A model generated the notes under the pieces. The model had not been told where the DNA came from and ran no database searches. It saw only the letters and a list, made by a program, of their open reading frames with translations. Shown piece by piece: positions 45,979-54,693 of a DNA stretch of 64,000 bases; position 1 is the stretch's first letter; every line of letters starts with the position of its first letter. Where the stretch lies: assembly GCF_000772965.1 (NCBI RefSeq), contig NZ_JPVQ01000013.1:37094-101093 (forward strand), given 5' to 3'. The translations under genes and the position numbers were made by a program. Source of the stretch: Ureibacillus massiliensis 4400831 = CIP 108448 = CCUG 49529 (GTDB taxonomy: Bacteria; Bacillota; Bacilli; Bacillales_A; Planococcaceae).

Positions 45979-46969
45979 AATAAATCAATTTCAAGAAATC
46001 TTCTTTCGAAATACCACCAAAATAATGGGCAATATCGATATTGCCTAACTTCTCAGCAATGGCCTCACGACTATATGGAATACCAGTTAGTAATTCCTCA
46101 ATTTCTGTTACTTCACCAACACCGAAAAAGTCTCCATAAATTTTAATTTCTTCGATATTTCCTTTATTCACTTCTAAGCGGATATCAATTCCACCTGAAG
46201 GGAATCTATGCGTTTTTTGAATATTAAAACGTGGTGATTTCCCATAGTTCCAATCCCATGTTTGATATCGATTACGAGAGATTTCGTGGATTTTTTCCCA
46301 ATCTTTTTCGGTTAATTCATAATAATTAATTTTTTCTTCGCCACCGAAAATCGATTTTAAAATTTCAAGTCTAAATTGTTCAATAGTAATTTTTTCTTTT
46401 AGGAATGGTAAAATATTTGCTACACGGGAACGAACGGATTTTATTCCTTTTGATTCGATTTTGTCTTTCTTCACCTTCAAAGCGCTAACAACAGCATCTA
46501 GATTTAGGTCAAACATTAATGTGCCGTGGCTAAACATGCGTCCTTTTGTTGCATATTGCGCGTTACCCGATACTTTACGCCCTTCAGCTAATATATCATT
46601 GCGTCCGGAAAGCTCAGCTTGTACACCTAATTTTGCTAAAGCATCAACTACTGGTTGTGTGAATTTTTTATAGTTGTGGAAAGACTCTCCGTCGTCCTTT
46701 GTTATAAAACTAAAGTTTAAATTGCCTAAATCATGATATACAGCACCACCGCCAGATAAACGACGAACGACGATAATATCGTTTTCCTCTACATAATCGG
46801 TATTTATTTCTTCAATTGTATTTTGATTTCTTCCGATAATGATGGATGGTTGATTGATGTAGAACAGTAAATAGGAATCTTTTTCTACATCTAGATGTTT
46901 TAATAAGTACTCTTCGATGGCTAAGTTTATGCGCGGATCCGTAATTCCTTTGTTATCTATAAAATACAT
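45977..46969 (-). CDS. lplJ: Lipoate-protein ligase
   Basis: 330 residues of the LplA/LplJ family. Motifs: NTIEEINTDYVEEN before the lipoate-site RRLSGGGAVYHDLGNLNFSF, GRNDILAEGRKVSGNAQ with the conserved Lys, and HGTLMFDLNLD. A C-terminal LplA-C-like domain follows. It attaches free lipoate to the E2 or GcvH proteins. The ATG at 46969 lies about 7 nt after AGAGGATG; a longer frame from 47029 lacks a ribosome site. It is a single-gene unit ended by the shared terminator. Confidence 0.93.
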   Translation of the reverse strand: MYFIDNKGITDPRINLAIEEYLLKHLDVEKDSYLLFYINQPSIIIGRNQNTIEEINTDYVEENDIIVVRRLSGGGAVYHDLGNLNFSFITKDDGESFHNYKKFTQPVVDALAKLGVQAELSGRNDILAEGRKVSGNAQYATKGRMFSHGTLMFDLNLDAVVSALKVKKDKIESKGIKSVRSRVANILPFLKEKITIEQFRLEILKSIFGGEEKINYYELTEKDWEKIHEISRNRYQTWDWNYGKSPRFNIQKTHRFPSGGIDIRLEVNKGNIEEIKIYGDFFGVGEVTEIEELLTGIPYSREAIAEKLGNIDIAHYFGGISKEDFLKLIY

Positions 46970-47207
46970 TAGTATCATCCTCTCAACTTTAATAAAACAT
47001 ATAAATACATTTAAAAGTATTTGCACCAAGATTATACCAAATTCACCATCATCATGTATCCTAAAGTAGTGAGCTTGGTTTATAGTCTTTTCCTTACAAA
47101 TAAAAAGTTATAGATATAAAATTAACGTAAAGGATAGATATAGGACTAGTTCCATTAATTTATAAGAAGTAGTTGAAACGATTCGAAAGGGGAAGATATG
47201 TAAACGT

Positions 47208-48176
47208 ATGATGTATCTACTACTGTTGGTTGGATTTGCATTATTAATTAAAGGAGCAGACTATTTTGTTCAAGGAGCATCCAATATTGCTACTTCATTA
47301 CGGGTTTCACCACTGTTAATTGGTCTCACAATTGTAGCATTTGGAACGAGCGCACCTGAAGCGACTGTAAGTATTCTTGCGGCACTGCAAGGAAGTGCAG
47401 ATGTAACTTTAGGAAATGTTTTGGGGAGCAATATTTTTAATATTACTTTAATAGTAGGGGTAACGGCATTTTTAAGCCCTTTAATGGTTGAAAGCTCAAT
47501 CATTCGTAAAGAAATTCCATTTACTATGTTAGGAAGCGTTGTTCTTTTAGTGTTAATTAGCGATGTCGTACTAGATGGTTCATCTGATAACATCATAACC
47601 CGTAGTGATGGACTTGTTTTTTTGTTAATCTTTAGTGTTTTTATGTATTATATTTTCGAAGTAGCGAGAAATGATCGTTCGAATGCTGCTACTTCTGATA
47701 TAGAAGACAACAAAGCGTCATCAAAAACTAACTGGGGCAAAGATATTATTTTCACTATCGGTGGACTATTAGCAATTATTTTTGGCGGTAACTTAGTAGT
47801 AACAAATGCTGTTGAAATTGCTTACTCATTTGGGATGAGTGAAACACTTGTAGGTTTGACGATCGTCGCAGTCGGAACGTCTCTTCCGGAGCTTGTTACT
47901 TCTGTAACAGCAGCGCTCAAAAAAGAAAGCGAAATTGCACTCGGCAACCTTGTTGGCAGTAATATTTTTAATATTTTATTCGTTGTTGGGGCATCTTCAG
48001 TAATATCTCCGCTTCCAGTGAATAACGATATTTTTACAGACTTGTTGATATTAATAATAATAACGCTAGCATTATTTATTTTTTCAAGATCAAATTATAG
48101 GATTTCAAGAGTCGAAGGGATTATCCTCGTTGCAGCCTATATCGTTTATTTAGTGTATATCATTGTAAGAGGGTAA
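47208..48176 (+). CDS. Calcium/sodium antiporter family membrane protein (YrbG-like)
   Basis: 322 residues, CaCA superfamily, about ten membrane helices in two inverted halves. The duplicated alpha-repeat is clear: GTSAPEATVS with LGNVLGSNIFNI, and GTSLPELVTS with LGNLVGSNIFNI. Such carriers exchange Ca2+ or other cations for Na+ or K+. The ribosome site AAAGGGGAAG is followed first by a start-stop pair ATGTAA (47198-47203) and only then by the ATG at 47208 and another at 47211, so the natural start could be either of the latter. Confidence 0.9.
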   Translation: MMYLLLLVGFALLIKGADYFVQGASNIATSLRVSPLLIGLTIVAFGTSAPEATVSILAALQGSADVTLGNVLGSNIFNITLIVGVTAFLSPLMVESSIIRKEIPFTMLGSVVLLVLISDVVLDGSSDNIITRSDGLVFLLIFSVFMYYIFEVARNDRSNAATSDIEDNKASSKTNWGKDIIFTIGGLLAIIFGGNLVVTNAVEIAYSFGMSETLVGLTIVAVGTSLPELVTSVTAALKKESEIALGNLVGSNIFNILFVVGASSVISPLPVNNDIFTDLLILIIITLALFIFSRSNYRISRVEGIILVAAYIVYLVYIIVRG

Positions 48177-48259
48177 GTATTATTGACAAATGAATCCTTT
48201 TTTCGATTCATTCGTATTAGATAGTAGAAGTATTTACCCATAAAGGAATGTGATGAAAA

Positions 48260-48568
48260 ATGAAATGGTCTAGTTTTGCAAAAGGTATTACAGGAGCATT
48301 TGAAGCAATTTTGGCTATTCCGCTACTAGGTGGATTAATGGTCATATTAAGTGGATGGCAATTATTAACGATCGCATTAGTTCTCCATATCGTGACATTA
48401 GCTATTTCCATTGCTAATCGTACATCCTTTGCCCCAAGTGTATTAGGCATAATTACAAGTTTAATTGCATTCGTTCCAATCATCGGATGGATTCTCCATG
48501 TTGCTACAGCAATTACTCTTTTCATCAGTGCTTATTTGGATGCAAGACGCGCTTCATACTATCAATAA
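48260..48568 (+). CDS. Small three-helix membrane protein
   Basis: 102 residues, mostly hydrophobic, with three predicted membrane helices (about 16-34, 38-54, 62-92 as one long or two short) and a charged C-terminal end DARRASYYQ. No family recognised. The AAGGAATG site is about 11 nt from this ATG; an out-of-frame ATG at 48252 in between gives only a six-residue peptide. A strong terminator follows, so it is a single-gene unit. Confidence 0.6.
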   Translation: MKWSSFAKGITGAFEAILAIPLLGGLMVILSGWQLLTIALVLHIVTLAISIANRTSFAPSVLGIITSLIAFVPIIGWILHVATAITLFISAYLDARRASYYQ

Positions 48569-48572
48569 ATTA

Positions 48573-48606
48573 TAAAAGAGCTAGTGATTTTATCTAGCTC
48601 TTTTTC
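48573..48606 (+). terminator. Terminator after small membrane gene
   Basis: AGAGCTAG and CTAGCTCT form the stem (48576-48601), followed by TTTTTC. Confidence 0.88.
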
Positions 48607-48708
48607 TATTTTTTAGGAAAAAAGAGATAGGATATTTATGTTAATATTAAGATGGATAAAGATTTGGATTACGAAAACAAATGCCCGGAATAGAAAGGTA
48701 GTCATTTT

Positions 48709-49329
48709 ATGAAAAACAATCGTAAGTTTTTAATCGTGGGAATGTTAACGGTAGTGTTAGCATTAGCTGCGTGCACCGACTCAGTAGAAGAGTCAAGTGT
48801 TGCATTGGATAACGAGGTTCAAAATGATTCAAATACAAATTTGACAGATCGTGATAGTGCATCAAAAAATACAGATAGCATTGAAACGAATAATACTGAT
48901 ACATACGAGCAGCCAGATACGCAAAACATTGTCCCTAATGAGAAAGACAGTTCAAGTAATAATACTGAGAGCTTAAAAGCAGCATATGTTAAGAAATTAA
49001 ACGATACGAAAATCGAAATGGAAGAAATGCGAAATAACCCAATAAGTTCAAGTACATACGCATTAAAAGAAATAGAAAACGAGATATATATTGTTTGGGA
49101 CAGTTTGCTCAATGAAATTTATGGCGTATTGCAACAGCAACTTCCGAAAGAAGAAATGGACAAATTAAGAGAAGAACAGCGCGATTGGATCACTTACCGA
49201 GATAATAGCGCGCTTGAGGCATCTCAAAAATATAAAGGCGGTACACAAGAACATTTGGAATATGACATCGTTCGAAATGACCGAACAGAAGAAAGATGCT
49301 TTGAATTAGTGAAAAACTATATGAAATAA
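48709..49329 (+). CDS. Lipoprotein with DUF1311/LprI-like domain
   Basis: 206 residues. A lipoprotein signal (FLIVGMLTVVLALAAC, Cys near 22) is followed by a disordered Asn/Ser/Asp-rich linker (to about 85) and then a helical DUF1311/LprI-type domain: ALKEIENEIYIVWDSLLNEI, LREEQRDWITYRD and a Cys in EERCFELVKNYM. Proteins of this domain include mycobacterial lysozyme inhibitor LprI; the role in this organism is unknown. Good hairpin terminator after it. Confidence 0.8.
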   Translation: MKNNRKFLIVGMLTVVLALAACTDSVEESSVALDNEVQNDSNTNLTDRDSASKNTDSIETNNTDTYEQPDTQNIVPNEKDSSSNNTESLKAAYVKKLNDTKIEMEEMRNNPISSSTYALKEIENEIYIVWDSLLNEIYGVLQQQLPKEEMDKLREEQRDWITYRDNSALEASQKYKGGTQEHLEYDIVRNDRTEERCFELVKNYMK

Positions 49330-49330
49330 A

Positions 49331-49364
49331 AAGAAGCTCAGAGCGATGGTCTCTGAGCTTCTTA
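49331..49364 (+). terminator. Terminator after DUF1311 lipoprotein
   Basis: AAGAAGCTCAGAG (49331-49343) pairs with CTCTGAGCTTCTT (49351-49363). Confidence 0.85.
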
Positions 49365-49397
49365 CGTGGCTAGGGTTGGTTAGAAATTAAAGAAGGA

Positions 49398-49430
49398 TTG
49401 TCTATTAACTACTCCGAATTGTCTATTATC
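49398..49430 (-). repeat. Two-unit inverted relative of the 43.3-43.9 kb repeat
   Basis: TTGTCTATTA at 49398 and TTGTCTATTATC at 49419 are exactly 21 bp apart and are the reverse complement of the ATAATAGACAA core. Same period, opposite orientation, in the spacer after the DUF1311 terminator. Confidence 0.75.
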
Positions 49431-49600
49431 TTCATGTGCTCCTCCCATCATCTTTATCCCCGAGAACCTTCATTCTTTTGTCACAATCAATTGCCCGTAT
49501 GAAGAATTTTTTTACACTTTGTCTAATGTAACATCCCAACTTCCAGATATATAATGTGTTAATAATCATTACAAAAGAAGTAATTAAAACTGTCTTGAAT

Positions 49601-49618
49601 TGTTAGAAATTTCTAACA
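49601..49618. promoter_or_regulatory. Perfect 18-bp palindrome before ABC importer operon
   Basis: TGTTAGAAA and TTTCTAACA meet with no spacer, 23 bp before the first start codon of the importer genes. Likely operator; the PucR-type regulator at 53508 is a candidate ligand-responsive partner, but there is no second copy to prove it. Confidence 0.5.
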
Positions 49619-49641
49619 TCTTATATGAAAGGGGAGACTTT

Positions 49642-50424
49642 ATGACATTGTTGAGAACAAAAACTCCTGAAATTGAGATTGATCATGTGAGTATGCGTTA
49701 TCAAACGGGATCATCTGAAGTATTAGCCCTCAATGATGTGACCGTTGATATTCAAAAGGGTGAGTTTATTTCATTACTCGGACCATCTGGTTGTGGAAAA
49801 ACAACTTTACTGCGGATTATGGCTGATTTGATTCAACCAACAAGCGGTAGTATTAAAATCTCAGGTTCTACCACAAAGGAAGCAAGATTAGCAAAAAAAT
49901 ATGGTATCGTTTTTCAAAATCCAGTTCTCTATGATTGGCGAAAAGTGAAGAAGAATATAACACTCCCACTTGAAATGATGAAAGTAAATAAAGAAGAACA
50001 AGAGGTGCGTGTGGATCGCTTATTAGAATTAGTAGGATTATCGGAATTCAAGGACAAATATCCTTGGCAATTAAGTGGGGGAATGCAGCAGCGTGTTGCG
50101 ATAGCAAGAGCCCTTGCCATTGAGCCAGAAATACTACTAATGGATGAGCCTTTTTCAGCTTTGGACGAGTTTTCTCGAGAACGATTGAACGAAGAGCTTT
50201 TATCTATTTGGAGTAAAGTTGGAAGTACCGTCGTGTTTGTTACACATAGTATTCCAGAAGCAATTTTCTTATCAGACAGAGTATTTGTGTTGTCCCCGCA
50301 CCCAGGTAGGTTATCAAAAGTAGTAGATATTCCGTTACCTCGCCCAAGAAGAGCCGAAATGCGAGAAAGTACAGAATTTTATCAATTAATAACGGATATA
50401 AGAAATAGCTTTGAAGGGGTGTAG
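49642..50424 (+). CDS. ABC importer ATP-binding protein (ThiZ/SsuB type)
   Basis: 260 residues. ABC signature in order: Walker A GPSGCGKTT, Q-loop FQNPVLYDW, signature LSGGMQQRVAIARAL, Walker B ILLMDEPFSALDE and the H-loop VTHSIPEA. It is of the nitrate/sulfonate/taurine/HMP subfamily and energises uptake with the two permeases that follow. The ATG at 49642 follows AAAGGGGAG; the in-frame ATG at 49600 overlaps the palindrome and lacks a site. The permease start at 50429 follows its stop by 4 bp. Confidence 0.92.
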   Translation: MTLLRTKTPEIEIDHVSMRYQTGSSEVLALNDVTVDIQKGEFISLLGPSGCGKTTLLRIMADLIQPTSGSIKISGSTTKEARLAKKYGIVFQNPVLYDWRKVKKNITLPLEMMKVNKEEQEVRVDRLLELVGLSEFKDKYPWQLSGGMQQRVAIARALAIEPEILLMDEPFSALDEFSRERLNEELLSIWSKVGSTVVFVTHSIPEAIFLSDRVFVLSPHPGRLSKVVDIPLPRPRRAEMRESTEFYQLITDIRNSFEGV

Positions 50425-50428
50425 ACCT

Positions 50429-51235
50429 ATGAATTTTCAAGGCATATTAAAACGTTCTGCACCGACTCTTATGTGGATAACTGGGTTGCTCGTAATATGG
50501 CAACTACTTTCGTGGATGCTACTAAATGTATTACAAGTCCCGCTCGCACAATCAAAACTTCCATATATTCATGAACTGCTCAAAACATTTACGGAATATA
50601 GCGGTACTCTTTTTTCTCAAGCTTTCGTAACGCTTAGAAGTGCTTCAATAGGATTTCTTGTCGGAACATTAGCAGGGATACTTTTAGCGATTCTTATGAG
50701 CTCTTCAAAATGGATTGAGCAGCTAGCATTTCCTTATGCAGTGGCATCTCAAATGATTCCCATTTTAGGTTTAGCACCAATTGTTTACGGAATTGTTCAT
50801 GATGATGGGGTATCTCGAATAATCATTGCTGCATTTATGACCTTCTTCCCGGTAGCTTTAAATATGCTACGGGGATTACGAAGTGCAGATCCATCCGCCA
50901 TTGAACTGATGCATTCATATGCAGCCAAGCCGTTGACAGTGTATTGGAAGCTCCGTTTCCCACAATCCTTACCAAGTCTATTTACAGGGCTAAAAATTGC
51001 AGCGCCATTAGCAGTAACAGGGGCAATTTTAGTGGAATTAATGGGAGCAACAGAGGGAATTGGTGTTATAATGCTGCGCAACCTTTATTATGGCACTTCA
51101 CATGTTTATATGTTTTGGCTCACTGTCATTGTCGGAGCATTCCTGGGTTTCCTAAGTTATCTCATGATCAGTTTGATTGAACGGCTTGCAACACCGTGGC
51201 AACCAGAGTTTCGAAAGCCTGGAGGGAATAAATAA
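50429..51235 (+). CDS. ABC importer permease 1
   Basis: 268 residues with six membrane helices and the EAA-type cytoplasmic loop ELMHSYAAKPLTVYWKLRFP ahead of QSLPSLFTGLKIAAPLA, as in ThiX/SsuC-type permeases of NMT1/THI5 importers. It pairs with the second permease to form a heterodimeric channel. The ATG at 50429 follows GAAGGGGTG by 8 nt. Its stop overlaps the start of permease 2 (TAATG). Confidence 0.9.
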   Translation: MNFQGILKRSAPTLMWITGLLVIWQLLSWMLLNVLQVPLAQSKLPYIHELLKTFTEYSGTLFSQAFVTLRSASIGFLVGTLAGILLAILMSSSKWIEQLAFPYAVASQMIPILGLAPIVYGIVHDDGVSRIIIAAFMTFFPVALNMLRGLRSADPSAIELMHSYAAKPLTVYWKLRFPQSLPSLFTGLKIAAPLAVTGAILVELMGATEGIGVIMLRNLYYGTSHVYMFWLTVIVGAFLGFLSYLMISLIERLATPWQPEFRKPGGNK

Positions 51236-52107
51236 TGCGTGGAAAAACCGTTGAAGATAACTGGTTAAGCCAATCGATAGGACAGAATGACTCAACTCAA
51301 TCAATGAAAAGTAACTTCTCAAAGCAAAAGCAAAAAAGAAATAGAGGGAATATAACCAAGGTCCTTATCCCATTAGTAGCAGGAGTAGTATTTTTCATCC
51401 TATGGGAGATTCAATTTTTCCATACTATATTTCAATTAAAAACCTATCAGTTGCCATTGCCTTCAGTCATTATTGAAGCAATTAGGGAAAATTTTAATAC
51501 ATTAGTGAACTTTATGGGCTATACCTTCGCGGAAGCTTTCTTCGGTATGCTTATTGGATCGTCGCTTGGATTTCTCGTTGCGTTATTGGCAACCGCATCT
51601 CCAAAATGGGGGAAAGGCGGCTTAACTATAGTTGTAGCCTTAAATGCCGTACCGATTGTCGCGTTAGCCCCGATTATGAATCTATGGTTTGGAAATGAGA
51701 TTGGTTCACGAATAGCCATTGTTACCGTCACCACTATGGCTGCAATGGCCCTTAATGCACATAAAGGAATGTCAAATGTAAACCCGTTATCATTGGATTT
51801 ATTACATTCTTATGCAGCAAACAAAGTACAAGTTTTTCGTTATTTACGAATCGCAAACAGCTTACCTTATGTATTTACCGCTTTAAAAATAAACGCAACA
51901 GCGAGTATGATCGGTGCAATTGTTGGAGAATTTTTCTATGCTTCAAAAGGGTTAGGTTATCTCCTTTCAAATTCGATAAAAGTCGCCCAAATGCCTTTAG
52001 GATGGGCGTGTATCGTCATTGCATCTATTGTTGGTGTTGTGTTTTATTTAATCATCGAACTGTTAGAAAAAATCTTCATGAGATGGCATCCTTCTGAGAG
52101 AGCATAA
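51235..52107 (+). CDS. ABC importer permease 2
   Basis: 290 residues. An unusually polar N-terminal tail of about 40 residues precedes six membrane helices. The EAA-like loop LLHSYAANKVQVFRYLRIAN is followed by SLPYVFTALKINATASMIGA. Paralogue of permease 1 and co-translated with it. Two dissimilar permeases are less common than a single homodimeric one in this importer class; riboflavin and pyrimidine-precursor systems sometimes have two. Confidence 0.9.
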   Translation: MRGKTVEDNWLSQSIGQNDSTQSMKSNFSKQKQKRNRGNITKVLIPLVAGVVFFILWEIQFFHTIFQLKTYQLPLPSVIIEAIRENFNTLVNFMGYTFAEAFFGMLIGSSLGFLVALLATASPKWGKGGLTIVVALNAVPIVALAPIMNLWFGNEIGSRIAIVTVTTMAAMALNAHKGMSNVNPLSLDLLHSYAANKVQVFRYLRIANSLPYVFTALKINATASMIGAIVGEFFYASKGLGYLLSNSIKVAQMPLGWACIVIASIVGVVFYLIIELLEKIFMRWHPSERA

Positions 52108-52226
52108 TTTCAAACTCCTTTATAAATTTTGAAATGGAGATTAATATTTTTTAGAATTTTATCGAACGGCTTATATAAACTTACAAAGCCGATAAAAAAG
52201 AAGCAATCATAAGAGGGGGAAAGCCA

Positions 52227-53270
52227 ATGAATAGAAAAATGAATAAAACTTATCGTTCCTTGTTTGTAGCTTTGCTTGTATTGGTAACGATATTAGCAGG
52301 GTGTGGAAGCTCAGAAACTTCTGGAACATCCTCAGAAGGTGGATTAACACCTGTCACATTGCAATTAAAATGGGTACCTCAAGCACAATTTGCTGGATAC
52401 TTTGTAGCATTAGAAAAAGGATATTACGAAGAAGAAGGACTTGATGTAACGATTGCTCCTGGTGGGCCAGACATTGTCCCAGAACAACAGGTTGCTAATG
52501 GTGCAGCCCAAATCGGTGTTGACTGGGTAGCAAGTTTATTACCACATCAAGAACAAGGTATGCCTTTAGTTCAAATTGCACAAATCTATCAAAATAGTGG
52601 ATTGCAGCTTGTTTCGATGAAAGATTCGGGCATTGAAACGCCGGAAGATTTAGCAGGTAAAAACGTTGGAAACTGGATGGGTGGTAACGAATTTGAACTT
52701 TTAGCATTATTTGATAAATATGGTTTAGATCCAAACAGTGATTTTAACTTTGTGAAGCAAGCATTTACAATGGACCAATTTTTAACGGGTGAACTAGATG
52801 CTGCATCCGTTATGACCTATAACGAATATCATGTTGTTCTTGAATCAGGAGTACCCGCAAGTGACTTAAATATTATCGATATGAATGAAGAAGGCGTGGC
52901 AATGCTTGAAGATAACTTGTTCGCAAACTCTGAATGGCTTGAAGATAATAAAGAGGTGGCAGCAAAATTCGTTAAAGCGTCTATCAAAGGCTGGAAAGAT
53001 GCAATTGAAAATCCAGAAGAAGCTGTCGACTTTGTAATGGCACAAGTAGAAGAAGGTAGTACAACTAGAGAACATCAATTAGTGATGATGGAGGAAGTTG
53101 CGAAGTTAGTGGTACCTGAAGGATTTGACCCTGCCAATATCGGTATAATCGATGCAGACATGTTCCAACAAACTGCTGATATTGCTCATCAATATGGCGT
53201 TATTAAAGAACCGGCAGACATCACAAAAGCCTATACTGACGAAATTATGGATATGGTGCTAGCCGAGTAG
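52227..53270 (+). CDS. ABC importer substrate-binding lipoprotein (NMT1/THI5-like)
   Basis: 347 residues. Lipoprotein signal with LFVALLVLVTILAGC (Cys near 26), then the NMT1/THI5-type fold: TLQLKWVPQAQFAGYFVALE, then YEEEGLDVTIAPGG, AAQIGVDWVASLL and GKNVGNWMGGNEFELLAL. This N-terminal strand pattern is seen in binding proteins for riboflavin (RibY) and for thiamine pyrimidine precursors (ThiY). No thiamin or FMN riboswitch is visible upstream, so neither ligand is supported by regulation. The 120-bp gap after permease 2 holds no terminator. Confidence 0.88.
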   Translation: MNRKMNKTYRSLFVALLVLVTILAGCGSSETSGTSSEGGLTPVTLQLKWVPQAQFAGYFVALEKGYYEEEGLDVTIAPGGPDIVPEQQVANGAAQIGVDWVASLLPHQEQGMPLVQIAQIYQNSGLQLVSMKDSGIETPEDLAGKNVGNWMGGNEFELLALFDKYGLDPNSDFNFVKQAFTMDQFLTGELDAASVMTYNEYHVVLESGVPASDLNIIDMNEEGVAMLEDNLFANSEWLEDNKEVAAKFVKASIKGWKDAIENPEEAVDFVMAQVEEGSTTREHQLVMMEEVAKLVVPEGFDPANIGIIDADMFQQTADIAHQYGVIKEPADITKAYTDEIMDMVLAE

Positions 53271-53283
53271 TTATAAAACGGAA

Positions 53284-53326
53284 GTCTTAAAAGGTAGAAA
53301 TATCTTTTAAGATTTCTTTTTTTGCG
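53284..53326 (+). terminator. Terminator of ABC importer operon
   Basis: TCTTAAAAG (53285-53293) pairs with CTTTTAAGA (53304-53312) and runs into TTTCTTTTTTTG. Confidence 0.8.
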
Positions 53327-53375
53327 CCTTGCTTTAAAATAGATAAAGTTCTCTTCTATCTAACAGGAGGTCAAT

Positions 53376-53468
53376 ATGTTAAGAGTTGAAACGCATGCTA
53401 TGTGCAAATGCATAATAATTTTCATTGTTATGTCCATAGTCAGAAAAAATACTTATCCATTACAATGA
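53376..53468 (+). CDS. 30-codon ORF with strong ribosome site, possible PucR N-terminal relic
   Basis: ATG 53376 lies 5 nt after AGGAGG and opens a 30-residue frame (MLRVETHAMCKCIIIFIVMS and ten more) ending in TGA at 53466. The protein has no family match. PucR-type regulators commonly begin with a similar Met-Leu-x-Val stretch, and the downstream gene lacks the PucR N-terminal domain, so this may be the severed start of that gene, or a translated leader peptide. Confidence 0.4.
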   Translation: MLRVETHAMCKCIIIFIVMSIVRKNTYPLQ

Positions 53469-53507
53469 ACACATGATAATTAGTTAGCGAATAATTATTG
53501 TATTAAG

Positions 53508-54470
53508 ATGATAAAAGTTCTTATGGTGAAAGGATTCGGGCATTCCATATTTGAGAGGATGAAGCTTATGGGATTCAATTCAACCTTGACTACCGAACGT
53601 ATTGTGAAAGAAAGTGTAACTGAAAGAGAGCTCTATAAAGAGAATAACTGGGTAAATCATCTAATTAAAAATCAGCTTAATGATGAACTCCTACTACGTG
53701 CACAATTAGGAAACAAAGAATTTAAAACCTTAAATAATTTAAATAGCCAAGTATGTATCATTGAGATGGAATCTTTTAATAAAGAAAATTCATATGTAGG
53801 TAATAATTACCCAGATGCCGTCCATTATTCAAAAATTGTCAGGTCTGTCTTTGAACAACATTCATTTCGACCTTTTATGACCATGCAAAATCAACGTTTA
53901 GTTATACTCGCCTTCGATTTATTCCCCACAAAAACGAGAAAAGAACAACTTGCTAAAAAAGAAAAACTACAGCTAATTTCAAATCAAATAGATACAATTT
54001 TAAATCGAGACGAATGTGAGAAAATTCGGGTGTTTATGGGAGTGAGTTCATCATATAAGGGGTTTGAAAGCTCCTATTATAGCTATGATGAAGCTTCCAA
54101 AGCGATTTTTTTAAAATTTTTCTTTAAATCCTCTATTATATTTTATGACGATTTAGGTGCCTTTCAAATTTTGTTAAATTTGTATGAAAAAGAAATGTTA
54201 CAATCTTATGTATTGCGACATCTTGGTCCTTTAATTGAAGAAGATCAGAAAAAAAACAGTGATTTATTGAAAACATTAAAAATTTACCTGGAAAGAAATG
54301 GTTCTAAGCAATCAGCAGCAGACGAGTTACATATCGTTAGACAATCCTTATATTATCGCCTCGAGAAAATTAAGGAATTACTAGGAGAGGACTTCATGGG
54401 GATACAAAATAGACTAGCCCTACAGCTCGCATTTCAAGCCTATGAGCTGCTGAAATTTGAAGCGAATTGA
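53508..54470 (+). CDS. PucR/CdaR-type regulator, N-terminally short
   Basis: 320 residues. The C-terminal helix-turn-helix is clear: LLKTLKIYLERNGSKQSAAD, then HIVRQSLYYRLEKIKELLGE. The middle is a GGDEF-like CdaR domain (from about 75; YSYDEASKAIFL). The purine-sensing PucR domain, usually about 120 residues before this, is absent. The start is uncertain: 53508 has no ribosome site, while the ATG near 53565 (residue 20) follows GAGAGGATG. It is next to the NMT1-type importer and is the plausible regulator of its palindrome at 49601. Confidence 0.75.
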   Translation: MIKVLMVKGFGHSIFERMKLMGFNSTLTTERIVKESVTERELYKENNWVNHLIKNQLNDELLLRAQLGNKEFKTLNNLNSQVCIIEMESFNKENSYVGNNYPDAVHYSKIVRSVFEQHSFRPFMTMQNQRLVILAFDLFPTKTRKEQLAKKEKLQLISNQIDTILNRDECEKIRVFMGVSSSYKGFESSYYSYDEASKAIFLKFFFKSSIIFYDDLGAFQILLNLYEKEMLQSYVLRHLGPLIEEDQKKNSDLLKTLKIYLERNGSKQSAADELHIVRQSLYYRLEKIKELLGEDFMGIQNRLALQLAFQAYELLKFEAN

Positions 54471-54618
54471 ATGAGTTTCTAAAGAGTAATTCTTTTGAAA
54501 CATATTATGAATACCCATCGTTTGAAAAGGTGGGTATTTTTTATTTATACCTATAAACTAGTAGCTTATTTAAATAGATTTATTCATTAATTTCTAGTAA
54601 AAAAGGAGGGGTGATCTA

Positions 54619-54642
54619 GTGAGCATTAATAATGCTAAATAA
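54619..54642 (+). CDS. Possible 7-codon leader ORF before chemoreceptor gene
   Basis: GTG 54619 starts VSINNAK then TAA. The stretch just before it (AAAGGAGG, GG, TGATC) is nearly a full complement of the 16S rRNA 3' end with two extra bases. It could be a leader peptide or a chance remnant. Confidence 0.3.
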   Translation: MSINNAK

Positions 54643-54693
54643 CCAATATATGTTATGATAGTCGTTAGTTCATAAAAAAGGAGCTTCATAGAC

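Noticed and set aside
45841..46146. 101-codon frame across the FixH-like/lplJ junction
   Set aside because: It spans a bidirectional terminator and overlaps two well-supported genes.
49364..49641. Thiamin or FMN riboswitch before the NMT1-type importer
   Set aside because: None of the conserved sequence blocks of either class can be found; only an 18-bp palindrome is present.
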